The translations under genes and the position numbers were made by a program. A stretch of 9,236 nt of DNA from contig JBMHCG010000024.1 in NCBI GenBank assembly GCA_049890035.1, forward strand, positions 1-9,236, in the 5' to 3' direction. Below the pieces are notes generated by a model. It had not been told where the DNA came from, searched no databases, and saw only the letters and a program-made list of their open reading frames with translations. Source of the DNA: UBA11891 sp049890035 (lineage in GTDB: Bacteria > Bacteroidota > Bacteroidia > Flavobacteriales > Flavobacteriaceae). Of this stretch, positions 1 to 6,173 are shown in pieces (the stretch's first letter is position 1; every line of letters begins with the position of its first letter).

Positions 1-180
1 TTTCTTTTTTTGGATTTGTTTTCGGTGCGGGGCTGTTTGTTCATTGTAGGTCTTTTTTAGGTAGGCCCCCGCAGTATACCAGTGGGCACGAAAATCGCCA
101 CTTGTATTTGTTTGCTGCAGCTGGGCGAACCCTAATGTGGGTTGCATCGCAGACACCATACCCATTAAAAATGATTTCAT
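1..180 (-). CDS. N-terminal part of an exported protein, truncated by the left window edge
   Basis: An ATG at 178-180 opens a minus-strand frame that stays free of stops for 60 codons and leaves the window at position 1. The first in-frame stop upstream is at 223-225, and this is the first ATG after it. The product begins with MKSFLMGMVS and ends a hydrophobic stretch at GFAQ (residues 17-20), which looks like a Sec signal peptide cut near residue 19 or 20. The visible mature part is polar and rich in Gln, Thr and Lys, with Tyr and Trp around residues 34-46. A plausible Bacteroidota promoter lies 19 nt upstream. The family cannot be recognised from 40 mature residues, so no function is given. 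A competing overlapping frame (41-226) ends in a stop and lacks a signal peptide. Confidence 0.6.
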   Translation of the reverse strand, partial: MKSFLMGMVSAMQPTLGFAQLQQTNTSGDFRAHWYTAGAYLKKTYNEQTAPHRKQIQKKK

Positions 181-199
181 AGGGGTAAATTTGGATATA

Positions 200-228
200 T
201 AAAAATAAAAAAAACACCCATTTCACAA
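200..228 (-). promoter_or_regulatory. Probable Bacteroidota-type promoter for the truncated exported gene
   Basis: Read on the minus strand, TTG (228-226) is followed after 18 nt by TATTTTTA (207-200). This matches the -7 consensus TAnnTTTG at all but the last base and has normal spacing. The start codon follows 19 nt further on. The surrounding T-rich tract makes chance matches easier, so this is moderate evidence only. Confidence 0.4.
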
Positions 229-293
229 AGAATCGTCTCTGTGATGCACCTTAGGCTAGACGGGTTCAAATGAAAATGGCAGTGGCATAGAAA

Positions 294-340
294 GATTGTT
301 TCTGAAAATTTTGTCAAAAAGATGGATGTAGGAAACAATC
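294..340. repeat. Perfect 9-bp inverted repeat with 29-nt spacer
   Basis: GATTGTTTC at 294-302 is mirrored exactly by GAAACAATC at 332-340. The spacer contains a smaller inverted repeat (TTTTG at 308-312 and CAAAA at 314-318). A related ATTGTTTG occurs nearby at 363-370. The element sits between the terminator of the DUF4890-like gene and the promoter of the truncated exported gene. It is too widely spaced and lacks the T run needed for an intrinsic terminator. It could be a regulator site or a structured RNA; nothing in the sequence decides this. The rest of 181-430 holds no gene. Confidence 0.45.
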
Positions 341-382
341 ATTCTCCAAACAGCACCCTTTCATTGTTTGTGCATGTACCCC

Positions 383-411
383 AAAAAAAAACCTGCGAGA
401 AGCAGGCTTTT
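383..411 (-). terminator. Intrinsic terminator of the DUF4890-like gene
   Basis: On the minus strand the RNA would form a stem with core CCTGC/GCAGG (406-402 and 396-392), extended by a G-U pair and A-U pairs, around a 5-nt loop, followed directly by a run of nine U (391-383). It begins about 20 nt past the stop codon at 431-433. This is a textbook rho-independent terminator for the minus-strand gene. On the plus strand only four U follow, so it is mainly one-directional. Confidence 0.85.
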
Positions 412-430
412 AAATAAGTGTTTTGGAACA

Positions 431-823
431 CTACTGGCGCCGAAAGGGTCTTCTTTCTTTTCTTTTTCTAGCTTTTTTTCCCATCATGTCTCTCAATTGG
501 TTGAACTGGTCGGGGCTCAATATCGCCTCCATCTTGCGTTGCAGGGCAATCTGTGCGTCCAGGCGTTCGGCATGGATGGCTATTCGTTCGTCTTTTGAAA
601 GCGAACGGGGATCCTCTGGTCGATCGGGTCGCTGGTTTTTGTGCGCTTCCAAGAGCTGCGCTACTTGTTGCGCCTGCGTGTCTGATAGATTCAATGCCAA
701 TGTCAAACGTTTGGTTTGAATCAAAGCATTGTCCATTTCTCTATCCTTTTTTTCAGCTTGTGGGGGTTGTGCAAAGAGCGATCCAACGCCCAACAAAAGA
801 CAGCTCAATATAAATTGTTTCAT
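431..823 (-). CDS. Small exported DUF4890 / Spy-CpxP-like protein
   Basis: The predicted product has 130 residues. Residues 1-19 (MKQFILSC...LFAQ) form a clear Sec signal peptide, so it should be periplasmic or cell-surface. The mature part is helical and charged: a first helix (about 36-62, with KRLTLALNLSDTQAQQVAQL), a polar Arg/Pro/Asp-rich link (64-78), a second helix (79-113) ending in MEAILSPDQFNQLRDM, and a basic tail (116-130). The pattern of a hydrophobic-charged helix, then an LxLxxxQ turn, then a KMxxILxPxQFxxL turn is that of DUF4890 and the related Spy/CpxP group, which are linked to envelope stress or chaperone roles. The role here is unproven. The ATG at 823 is chosen over an in-frame ATG at 889 because the signal peptide begins there. 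It is transcribed in the same direction as lysS, 210 bp downstream of it, and has its own terminator. Confidence 0.85.
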   Translation of the reverse strand: MKQFILSCLLLGVGSLFAQPPQAEKKDREMDNALIQTKRLTLALNLSDTQAQQVAQLLEAHKNQRPDRPEDPRSLSKDERIAIHAERLDAQIALQRKMEAILSPDQFNQLRDMMGKKARKRKERRPFRRQ

Positions 824-1033
824 AGTATAATTTTTTGTGTTAACTATTTCTTTGACCAGCATGAGAGATAAAGGTTTAGGCCTTAACAAAAATTTAGGAA
901 AAGTGGTTTATTAGGGCTTCTTCATTGCCTATTCCTTTGAATCATTGGAGCCCAATGGGCATAGATATGGTTGAAACGACTTTTGGCGTGTCGTCACTTC
1001 AACCCCCGCTTTGTGTTGCCAGGGCGTTACCAA
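824..1033. other. Intergenic region between lysS and the DUF4890-like gene
   Basis: No coding frame here looks real. It must contain the promoter of the DUF4890-like gene, but I find no full TAnnTTTG match; AATTTTTG on the minus strand near 885-892 is the nearest and has no well-placed TTG. Two inverted repeats are visible. CATTGG and CCAATG at 943-957 surround a 3-nt loop. At 971-1002, TTGAA plus ACGAC pairs with GTCGT plus TTCAA, with a 3-nt bulge. The second lies about 30 bp past the lysS stop but has no U run, so it is not a standard terminator. Confidence 0.5.
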
Positions 1034-2725
1034 TTAGATCAACGCTACCCAAAGTCCATCCTCTTGTTTTTGAACTTGGGCTATTTTTTTGCTGGTCAAG
1101 CCTTTCATGGCTTTGTCCCATTTTTTATTACTGAGTTCAGCTGTTGCTTTAAGGGTCGGTAGTAGTACCGGATTTTCCTTTTTTAATAATTCTAGAACCT
1201 GACTTTCTTCATCTGTGAGTACTACTTTTTTCTGCTCGGGTTTCATTTGAGGGAAAAACAACACTTCTTGTATAGAACTATTGTTCGTCAGGAGCATGCA
1301 CAGGCGGTCGATCCCGATACCAATCCCTGAAGTAGGCGGCATTCCATACTCCAGAGCGCGAAGAAAATCTTGATCGATAAACATGGCTTCATCGTCTCCT
1401 TTTTCTGACAAGGCCAGTTGGGATTCAAAGCGTGCTCTTTGGTCGATGGGATCGTTTAATTCCGAATAGGCATTGGCCAATTCTTTGCCATTGACCATCA
1501 GTTCGAAGCGTTCTGTTAATTTTGGGTTGTTGCGATGTTCTTTGGTTAGGGGACTCATCGACTTGGGATAGTCTGTAATGAACGTGGGTTGGATGTAGTG
1601 GTGTTCACATTTTTCTCCAAAAATCTCATCAATCAGCTTGCCCTCTCCCATGGTTTCATCGACTTCAATGCCAAGGTTTTGGGCAGTTTCACGCAGTTGG
1701 TTTTCGTCCATTTCCGAAACATCGATACCGGTATGGGTGTGAATGGCTTCTAATATAGGGACTCTTGGATAGGGGGCTTTAAAGCTGATTTGATTTTCAC
1801 CGACAGTGACGGTTGCACTGCCAGTTGCCCCTACAGCAACTTTTTCTAACAGCGCTTCAGTTGTTTCCATCATCCAGAAATAGTCTTTATAGGCCACATA
1901 CAGTTCCATAACCGTAAATTCGGGATTGTGGGTTCTGTCCATGCCTTCGTTTCTGAAGTCCTTGGCAAATTCATAGACCCCGTCAAACCCACCTACGATC
2001 AAGCGTTTGAGATACAATTCATTGGCGATACGCAAGTAGAGGGGTATATTCAAAGCATTGTGATGGGTTACAAAAGGGCGTGCGGCTGCCCCCCCGGGAA
2101 TAGGCTGTAGAATGGGGGTTTCTACTTCTAAATACCCCAATTCGTTGAAAAAGCTACGGATGATTTGGGTGATTTTTGTTCGTTTTATAAAGGTGTCTTT
2201 TACTCTGGGATTGACGATCAAATCGACATAGCGTTGACGATACCGCATTTCTGGATCGTTGAATTCGTCATATATATTACCTTGTGTGTCGGTTTTTGGT
2301 AGTGGAAGCGGGCGCAGGGTTTTATTGAGCACTTCAAAAGAAGTAACCATGACTGTGGGTTCGCCAACCTGGGTGGTAAACAAACGGCCCCGAATGCCTA
2401 TGATGTCTCCAATATCAAGTAATTTTTTATATACTTCGTTGTACAAAATTTTATCCTCCCCGGGGCAAATTTCATCGCGATTGAAATACACTTGTATTTT
2501 GCCTTGACTGTCTTGTAATTCTGCAAAACTGGCTTTTCCCTGGATACGTCGGGACATCAATCGGCCCGCTATGACCACTTCTTTATCTTCTTCAAATTCA
2601 GCTTTGATAGCTTGGGAACTGTGGGTAACAGGGAAAAGGGCAGCTGGGTAGGGATTGATTCCCAATTGTTGTAGACCTTCTCTTTTTTCTCTTCTGACAA
2701 GTTCCTGCTCTGAAAGTGATTGCAT
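1034..2725 (-). CDS. lysS: Lysyl-tRNA synthetase, class II
   Basis: This cytoplasmic enzyme charges tRNA-Lys with lysine using ATP (EC 6.1.1.6). The product has 563 residues. An N-terminal OB-fold anticodon-binding domain (about 48-135) is followed by the class II catalytic core. Motif 1 is near 195-215 (LEVETPILQPIPGGAAARPF), motif 2 near 257-271 (FRNEGMDRTHNPEFT), and motif 3 near 467-479 (GIGIGIDRLCMLL). After motif 3 there is an extra module of about 65 residues (499-563), known from flavobacterial orthologues and resembling a small winged-helix fold. The ATG at 2725 is chosen because MQSLSEQELVRREK is the usual family start; the frame stays open upstream to 3043, but that part overlaps yqaE and lipB. 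A perfect -7 element (TATCTTTG) lies 15 nt upstream. It is divergent from yqaE-lipB. Confidence 0.97.
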   Translation of the reverse strand: MQSLSEQELVRREKREGLQQLGINPYPAALFPVTHSSQAIKAEFEEDKEVVIAGRLMSRRIQGKASFAELQDSQGKIQVYFNRDEICPGEDKILYNEVYKKLLDIGDIIGIRGRLFTTQVGEPTVMVTSFEVLNKTLRPLPLPKTDTQGNIYDEFNDPEMRYRQRYVDLIVNPRVKDTFIKRTKITQIIRSFFNELGYLEVETPILQPIPGGAAARPFVTHHNALNIPLYLRIANELYLKRLIVGGFDGVYEFAKDFRNEGMDRTHNPEFTVMELYVAYKDYFWMMETTEALLEKVAVGATGSATVTVGENQISFKAPYPRVPILEAIHTHTGIDVSEMDENQLRETAQNLGIEVDETMGEGKLIDEIFGEKCEHHYIQPTFITDYPKSMSPLTKEHRNNPKLTERFELMVNGKELANAYSELNDPIDQRARFESQLALSEKGDDEAMFIDQDFLRALEYGMPPTSGIGIGIDRLCMLLTNNSSIQEVLFFPQMKPEQKKVVLTDEESQVLELLKKENPVLLPTLKATAELSNKKWDKAMKGLTSKKIAQVQKQEDGLWVALI

Positions 2726-2740
2726 AGCGTAAAATTTTGG

Positions 2741-2748
2741 CAAAGATA
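2741..2748 (-). promoter_or_regulatory. -7 promoter element of lysS
   Basis: The minus strand reads TATCTTTG, an exact match to the Bacteroidota -7 consensus TAnnTTTG, ending 15 nt before the lysS ATG. The upstream TTG is weak: TTC lies at roughly the right distance, and the nearest true TTG is too close. The leader would be only about 10 nt long, with no ribosome-binding site. Confidence 0.65.
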
Positions 2749-2752
2749 GGCA

Positions 2753-2786
2753 TTGACTGGCAATCGGAATGAAATTTCTATCTTTG
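2753..2786 (+). promoter_or_regulatory. Promoter of the yqaE-lipB pair
   Basis: TTG at 2753-2755 and TATCTTTG at 2779-2786 are separated by 23 nt, the upper end of the usual range. The -7 element is an exact consensus match and ends 15 nt before the ATG at 2802. The same octamer in the opposite direction, 30 bp away, serves lysS, so the two promoters share one compact divergent region. Confidence 0.65.
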
Positions 2787-2801
2787 AACAAACCTACTTG
2801 T

Positions 2802-2963
2802 ATGAGTTTTTGGCGCGTCTTATTGTCCATTTTATTCCCTCCGCTAGCCGTGTATGACCAAGGTTGCGGTTCTATTTTGATAGTTTTAATTCTAACTTTG
2901 TGTGGTTGGGTGCCGGGTGTGATTGCGGCCTTGGTGATTTTAAACAACCCACAAAACCGTTGA
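2802..2963 (+). CDS. yqaE: YqaE/Pmp3 family small membrane protein
   Basis: This is a 53-residue, very hydrophobic protein with two membrane segments (about 3-19 and 24-46). It carries the family hallmarks: LFPPLAVYDQGCG (residues 11-23) between the helices and LTLCGWVPGVIAAL (31-44) in the second helix, with a short polar tail (NNPQNR). Pmp3 in yeast affects membrane potential and salt tolerance; the role of bacterial YqaE is poorly known. The ATG at 2802 is preferred over an in-frame ATG at 2769. MSFWRVLL is the usual family start, and the promoter -7 element (2779-2786) lies between the two, so a transcript from it would not include the earlier ATG. It is followed after one base by lipB, suggesting co-transcription and coupled translation. 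Confidence 0.93.
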   Translation: MSFWRVLLSILFPPLAVYDQGCGSILIVLILTLCGWVPGVIAALVILNNPQNR

Positions 2964-2964
2964 T

Positions 2965-3681
2965 TTGGAAAAAAATAAAACCGTTCGCGTACAAGATTTA
3001 GGGCAGATGCCCTACAAAAGCTGTTGGACGTACCAGGAAGCATTGTTTCAGGGAATTATTGATCAAAAAAGAGCCAACCGCAATACTGAGGTTGAACAAC
3101 AAACTCAGAATTATTTGCTGTTTGTAGAACATCCGCCAGTATTTACGCTGGGAAAAAGTGGGGATATGGCTCATTTATTGTTGGATGCGGCAAAGCTCGA
3201 AAAAGAGGGAATCGAATTTTATAAAAGCAACCGTGGGGGGGATATTACCTATCATGGTCCTGGACAAATCGTTGGCTACCCTATTTTAGATTTAGATCAT
3301 TTTTTTACTGACATACACCGCTATTTACGAACACTTGAGGAAGTCATGATAGCTGTCTTGGCAGAATATGAAATAAAGGCCACAAGAAGCCCAGGTGAAA
3401 CCGGCGTTTGGTTGGATGTGGGCACACCCTTTGCTCGTAAAATATGTGCCCTAGGTGTACGGGCAAGCAGATGGGTAACCATGCATGGTTTTGCCTTAAA
3501 TGTTAACACCCACCTGCCGTACTTTGACTATATTGTTCCTTGTGGGATACAGGGCAAAGGGGTGACTTCACTGGAAAAAGAGTTGGGTCGTCAGGTACCA
3601 ATAGAGGAGGTACAAGGAATAATTCTACATTATTTTTCGCGTCAGTTTGATGCCACCCTATTGACTGACCCGATAGATTAA
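2965..3681 (+). CDS. lipB: Octanoyltransferase (lipoyl synthesis)
   Basis: LipB moves the octanoyl group from acyl carrier protein to the lipoyl domains of enzymes such as pyruvate dehydrogenase (EC 2.3.1.181), in the cytoplasm. The 238-residue product shows all family signatures: RGGDITYHGPGQ at 90-101, KICALGVRASRWVTMHGFALNV at 159-180 (given as positions; Lys159 is the catalytic lysine), and PCGIQGKGVTSL at 192-203 with catalytic Cys193. The start is TTG at 2965. It is the only NTG codon in this frame between the stop at 2941-2943 and the conserved N-terminal block (VRVQDLG...YKSCWTYQE, from residue 7). The next ATG, at residue 15, would cut into that block. The yqaE stop is one base upstream, so translation is probably coupled. 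The last 24 bp overlap the 3' end of the convergent lipoprotein gene. Confidence 0.96.
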   Translation: MEKNKTVRVQDLGQMPYKSCWTYQEALFQGIIDQKRANRNTEVEQQTQNYLLFVEHPPVFTLGKSGDMAHLLLDAAKLEKEGIEFYKSNRGGDITYHGPGQIVGYPILDLDHFFTDIHRYLRTLEEVMIAVLAEYEIKATRSPGETGVWLDVGTPFARKICALGVRASRWVTMHGFALNVNTHLPYFDYIVPCGIQGKGVTSLEKELGRQVPIEEVQGIILHYFSRQFDATLLTDPID

Positions 3682-6123
3682 TAGGCTTTTATCTTCACCG
3701 CTAACGACTAACTGTGTATTTTTTTTGTTGTCCAAACTCAAGTCTGCCGGACCTACACCATACACTGGAAATCCAGATACCGGAGTTCCATTGCTGTAGT
3801 ACAAGAATACTTTTTGACTTTCTTGGTCTGTAGTGGTAATGTAGAGAATGTTGTTCAGGTAGAATATTTTAGGTGGCGTGTAATTCCCATAGGGTAGCGT
3901 GACGGGAATGCCCTTGATAGTGAGCGTGTTTTCAGACAATGAAATCAAAGATTTATTGGTTGCGTCAATGGAGTGTCCCGGTTTTAATTCATAAGGACTT
4001 TTGATCACATTTCCGCGGGTATCAATTTGAACCAAATTACCATCCATATCAGTGGTTGCAAAAGTATCTAGGTATTGAAATAAGGGTGTGCCACTGAAGT
4101 TTAGATTGGAAGACACTCGAATGCGATCGTTCCCGACGCGATTCAAGATGCCTAGTGTTCCGTTGGCCCGTTGCAACAACAAATAATCTTTTTTCTTGAT
4201 CCGAGCGTGTTTCGGTGGATGCATCAGGGGAGATTGCAATTGGGCACGTTTAAATCCTTGAACTCGTTTTCCCTCTTTATCATATAGCAACAACTTTTTA
4301 TCTTGTGCTATAACAAAACGATACTTTTTGTTGTTGTCGTAATCAAATACAGCGAGAGGGAGCGGTTTTTTTGCTTTGGGGAGTTTGATTTTAAATGGTT
4401 TCACCTCCTTCCCGTTTCGGTCCAAGACATACAAATAATTGGCTGTTCGAAAGGCCATTTGCCACTTTTTGTTTTTGTACAGATCCACCTGTTGTATGGG
4501 GCCAATGATGGGTTCTTTCAGGTCTTTTTTCCAATACAGATTACCCTTATTTGAAAATAGGTACAACTGATTTTGGGTATCTTGAACGGCAACATCCATT
4601 CCCTTGGTACGATGATTTTTCAACCACTGAGGACCTTGGGCTAAAGGTGCGTCCAGACTAAAATTAGCAAGGGAAGTTACCTGCCCTTTTTGTTTTTTTT
4701 GAGTGCTGAGTCCCAATCGAAAGTGAAGGTGAACAAAGTCTGTTTCTCCCACCCCCTGCAAACCGATTAGGGGATAGGATTCGGAAGGGAAATGCTTCGG
4801 ATCAAAAAACAACGCTGTTTGAGCCACCCATAAAAAAGACCCGCGACCAGAGAAGGTGTCTTCCAAGGATTGATAGGCTGTTTTTTTTGCCATAACGCGC
4901 CCATCTTTAAAGTTGGTAATTACATATTTCAGGAAGTCCTCGTTTTCAGTAAACAAGGCAAAATCACCTAACAATGTACCCCACCGGTAGATTGCTTTTT
5001 GTCCAAATGCTTTACTGAATTTGGCAATGGTTTGGGGAAGTTCGACTTGAAAATAAGTAGTGCCTCGATACCTTTTGGGGTTGTTTTGTTCCACAAGTAA
5101 TGGGAATTCATTTTCCAGTGTAGTAAGGTGCATAAACAGACCACTGTTTTTATTCTTACGGATCCATCCCAGCTCATCGACAAGAGACAAATCACGCAGA
5201 TCAACAACTGAAACGGCCATATTTCGCAATTGTGTAAAGCGTCGAAAATTAGTTTCTAATTGTGCCATGTTACTGATAGGAAAGGAAAAGAATTCATCAG
5301 CAGTGTCAGGAATAACAGTAGGCAGAAGGCTCCCCTTTTGTTCTAGGGATTGCAACCAATTTATCGGGTTGGCAAGGGAGTCGTTTAATAGTGTCACACC
5401 ATCGACTTCCATGGGTTCTTCAAGCTCAATATCCAGGGCCAACCATTCGGAAGTTTTAGAACTAAGAAAAGGTGTCACTGGCAAAAGTGATTGGTCCAGC
5501 AAACTCTCTTTGGGATGAATCAGTAAGTTGGCTTCACTGTCCGGATTCAAGCTTTCTTCTACCCGACGCAAGGGAGTATTTTCTGTTTGGCGTTGGTTGT
5601 AATTACGAATGCAATTTTCTAGTGTTAAAAGAGTGGTAGAACGCATTCTTAACGAACCCATGCGGGCTTCATAAAAGCTGTTCGGATGCTGGTGGATGGG
5701 TATGCCTTCATAGTTTTTTATTTGTGGATAGGGCAGGGGGAGACTGTCTGAAAGAGGACGTAATCCAATAAATGTTGTCGCAAAGGTTTCTTTTCCCTTA
5801 GGAGAAAAGACTAACAAATCCCCCCGACTGGGTTTTGAGGGAACCAATTCGGAAAGAACCTTACCCAGTTGGGGATTCTTTTTTTGCCAATAGGCCAGCA
5901 TTTTATTTTCTTGTAATGCAGGCCTTAATTCAACATGGTCATTGATTTGGAGAATACCAAAGGCATTATGCGGTACGAGTTCGTAAGGATTTCCATCCGT
6001 ATTTTGCCTGTGATTACAGGCATGCAATATCAAAATTAAAATGCCAATTTTCAAGACGTGTATTCCTGGGTGAGCAATAACAGCTTTGCGTAAAGGGGAT
6101 TTTAAAAGATGAATGAACTCCAA
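3658..6123 (-). CDS. Uncharacterised probable lipoprotein with C-terminal beta-propeller-like half
   Basis: I do not recognise a named gene. The product has 821 residues from a TTG at 6123, or 798 from a TTG at 6054; both are in frame. A hydrophobic segment ends in LHAC (Cys36, or Cys13 with the later start), which looks like a lipobox, although His at -2 is unusual. The N-terminal half (to about 490) has mixed alpha/beta character and loosely recalls DUF3352-type proteins. The C-terminal 325 residues or so contain repeated strands ending in Y/D-x-x-G turns (LFSNKG, VLDRNGK, LLYDKEGK, ILNRVGN, VQIDTRGN, LYYSNGTPVSGFP), which suggests a seven- or eight-bladed PQQ/WD-like propeller. It is probably anchored in the outer membrane or periplasm. 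A well-formed promoter lies just upstream, ending 19 nt before 6123 and overlapping the rnhB end. An ATG at 6279 in this frame lies inside rnhB and upstream of that promoter, so it is rejected. Confidence 0.82.
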   Translation of the reverse strand: MEFIHLLKSPLRKAVIAHPGIHVLKIGILILILHACNHRQNTDGNPYELVPHNAFGILQINDHVELRPALQENKMLAYWQKKNPQLGKVLSELVPSKPSRGDLLVFSPKGKETFATTFIGLRPLSDSLPLPYPQIKNYEGIPIHQHPNSFYEARMGSLRMRSTTLLTLENCIRNYNQRQTENTPLRRVEESLNPDSEANLLIHPKESLLDQSLLPVTPFLSSKTSEWLALDIELEEPMEVDGVTLLNDSLANPINWLQSLEQKGSLLPTVIPDTADEFFSFPISNMAQLETNFRRFTQLRNMAVSVVDLRDLSLVDELGWIRKNKNSGLFMHLTTLENEFPLLVEQNNPKRYRGTTYFQVELPQTIAKFSKAFGQKAIYRWGTLLGDFALFTENEDFLKYVITNFKDGRVMAKKTAYQSLEDTFSGRGSFLWVAQTALFFDPKHFPSESYPLIGLQGVGETDFVHLHFRLGLSTQKKQKGQVTSLANFSLDAPLAQGPQWLKNHRTKGMDVAVQDTQNQLYLFSNKGNLYWKKDLKEPIIGPIQQVDLYKNKKWQMAFRTANYLYVLDRNGKEVKPFKIKLPKAKKPLPLAVFDYDNNKKYRFVIAQDKKLLLYDKEGKRVQGFKRAQLQSPLMHPPKHARIKKKDYLLLQRANGTLGILNRVGNDRIRVSSNLNFSGTPLFQYLDTFATTDMDGNLVQIDTRGNVIKSPYELKPGHSIDATNKSLISLSENTLTIKGIPVTLPYGNYTPPKIFYLNNILYITTTDQESQKVFLYYSNGTPVSGFPVYGVGPADLSLDNKKNTQLVVSGEDKSLLIYRVSQ

Positions 6124-6142
6124 AAGAAATACTTTAACACTG

Positions 6143-6173
6143 CAAAAATAGAAACTTAAAACTGGAGTTGCAA
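6143..6173 (-). promoter_or_regulatory. Promoter of the propeller lipoprotein gene, within the end of rnhB
   Basis: On the minus strand TTG (6173-6171) is followed after exactly 20 nt by TATTTTTG (6150-6143), a complete match to both Bacteroidota elements. The TTG lies in the last codons of rnhB, and the -7 box lies just past the rnhB stop (6158-6156). Its position supports translation starting at TTG 6123 or 6054 and gives the gene its own transcription even if rnhB also reads through. Confidence 0.7.

Noticed and set aside
41..226. Minus-strand 61-codon frame starting MKWVFFLFLY
   Set aside because: It overlaps the better frame at 1-180, has no recognisable mature sequence, and its start codon lies upstream of the likely promoter -7 box.
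971..1002. Hairpin after lysS as a terminator
   Set aside because: The stem is interrupted by a 3-nt bulge and has no U run on either strand.
2726..3043. Upstream extension of the lysS frame
   Set aside because: It overlaps yqaE and the lipB start on the other strand, has no LysRS-like sequence, and the lysS promoter lies downstream of it.
5060..5518. Plus-strand 152-codon frame opposite the lipoprotein gene
   Set aside because: It is a Ser/Arg-rich antisense shadow of a well-supported coding region, with no domain, promoter or plausible partner.
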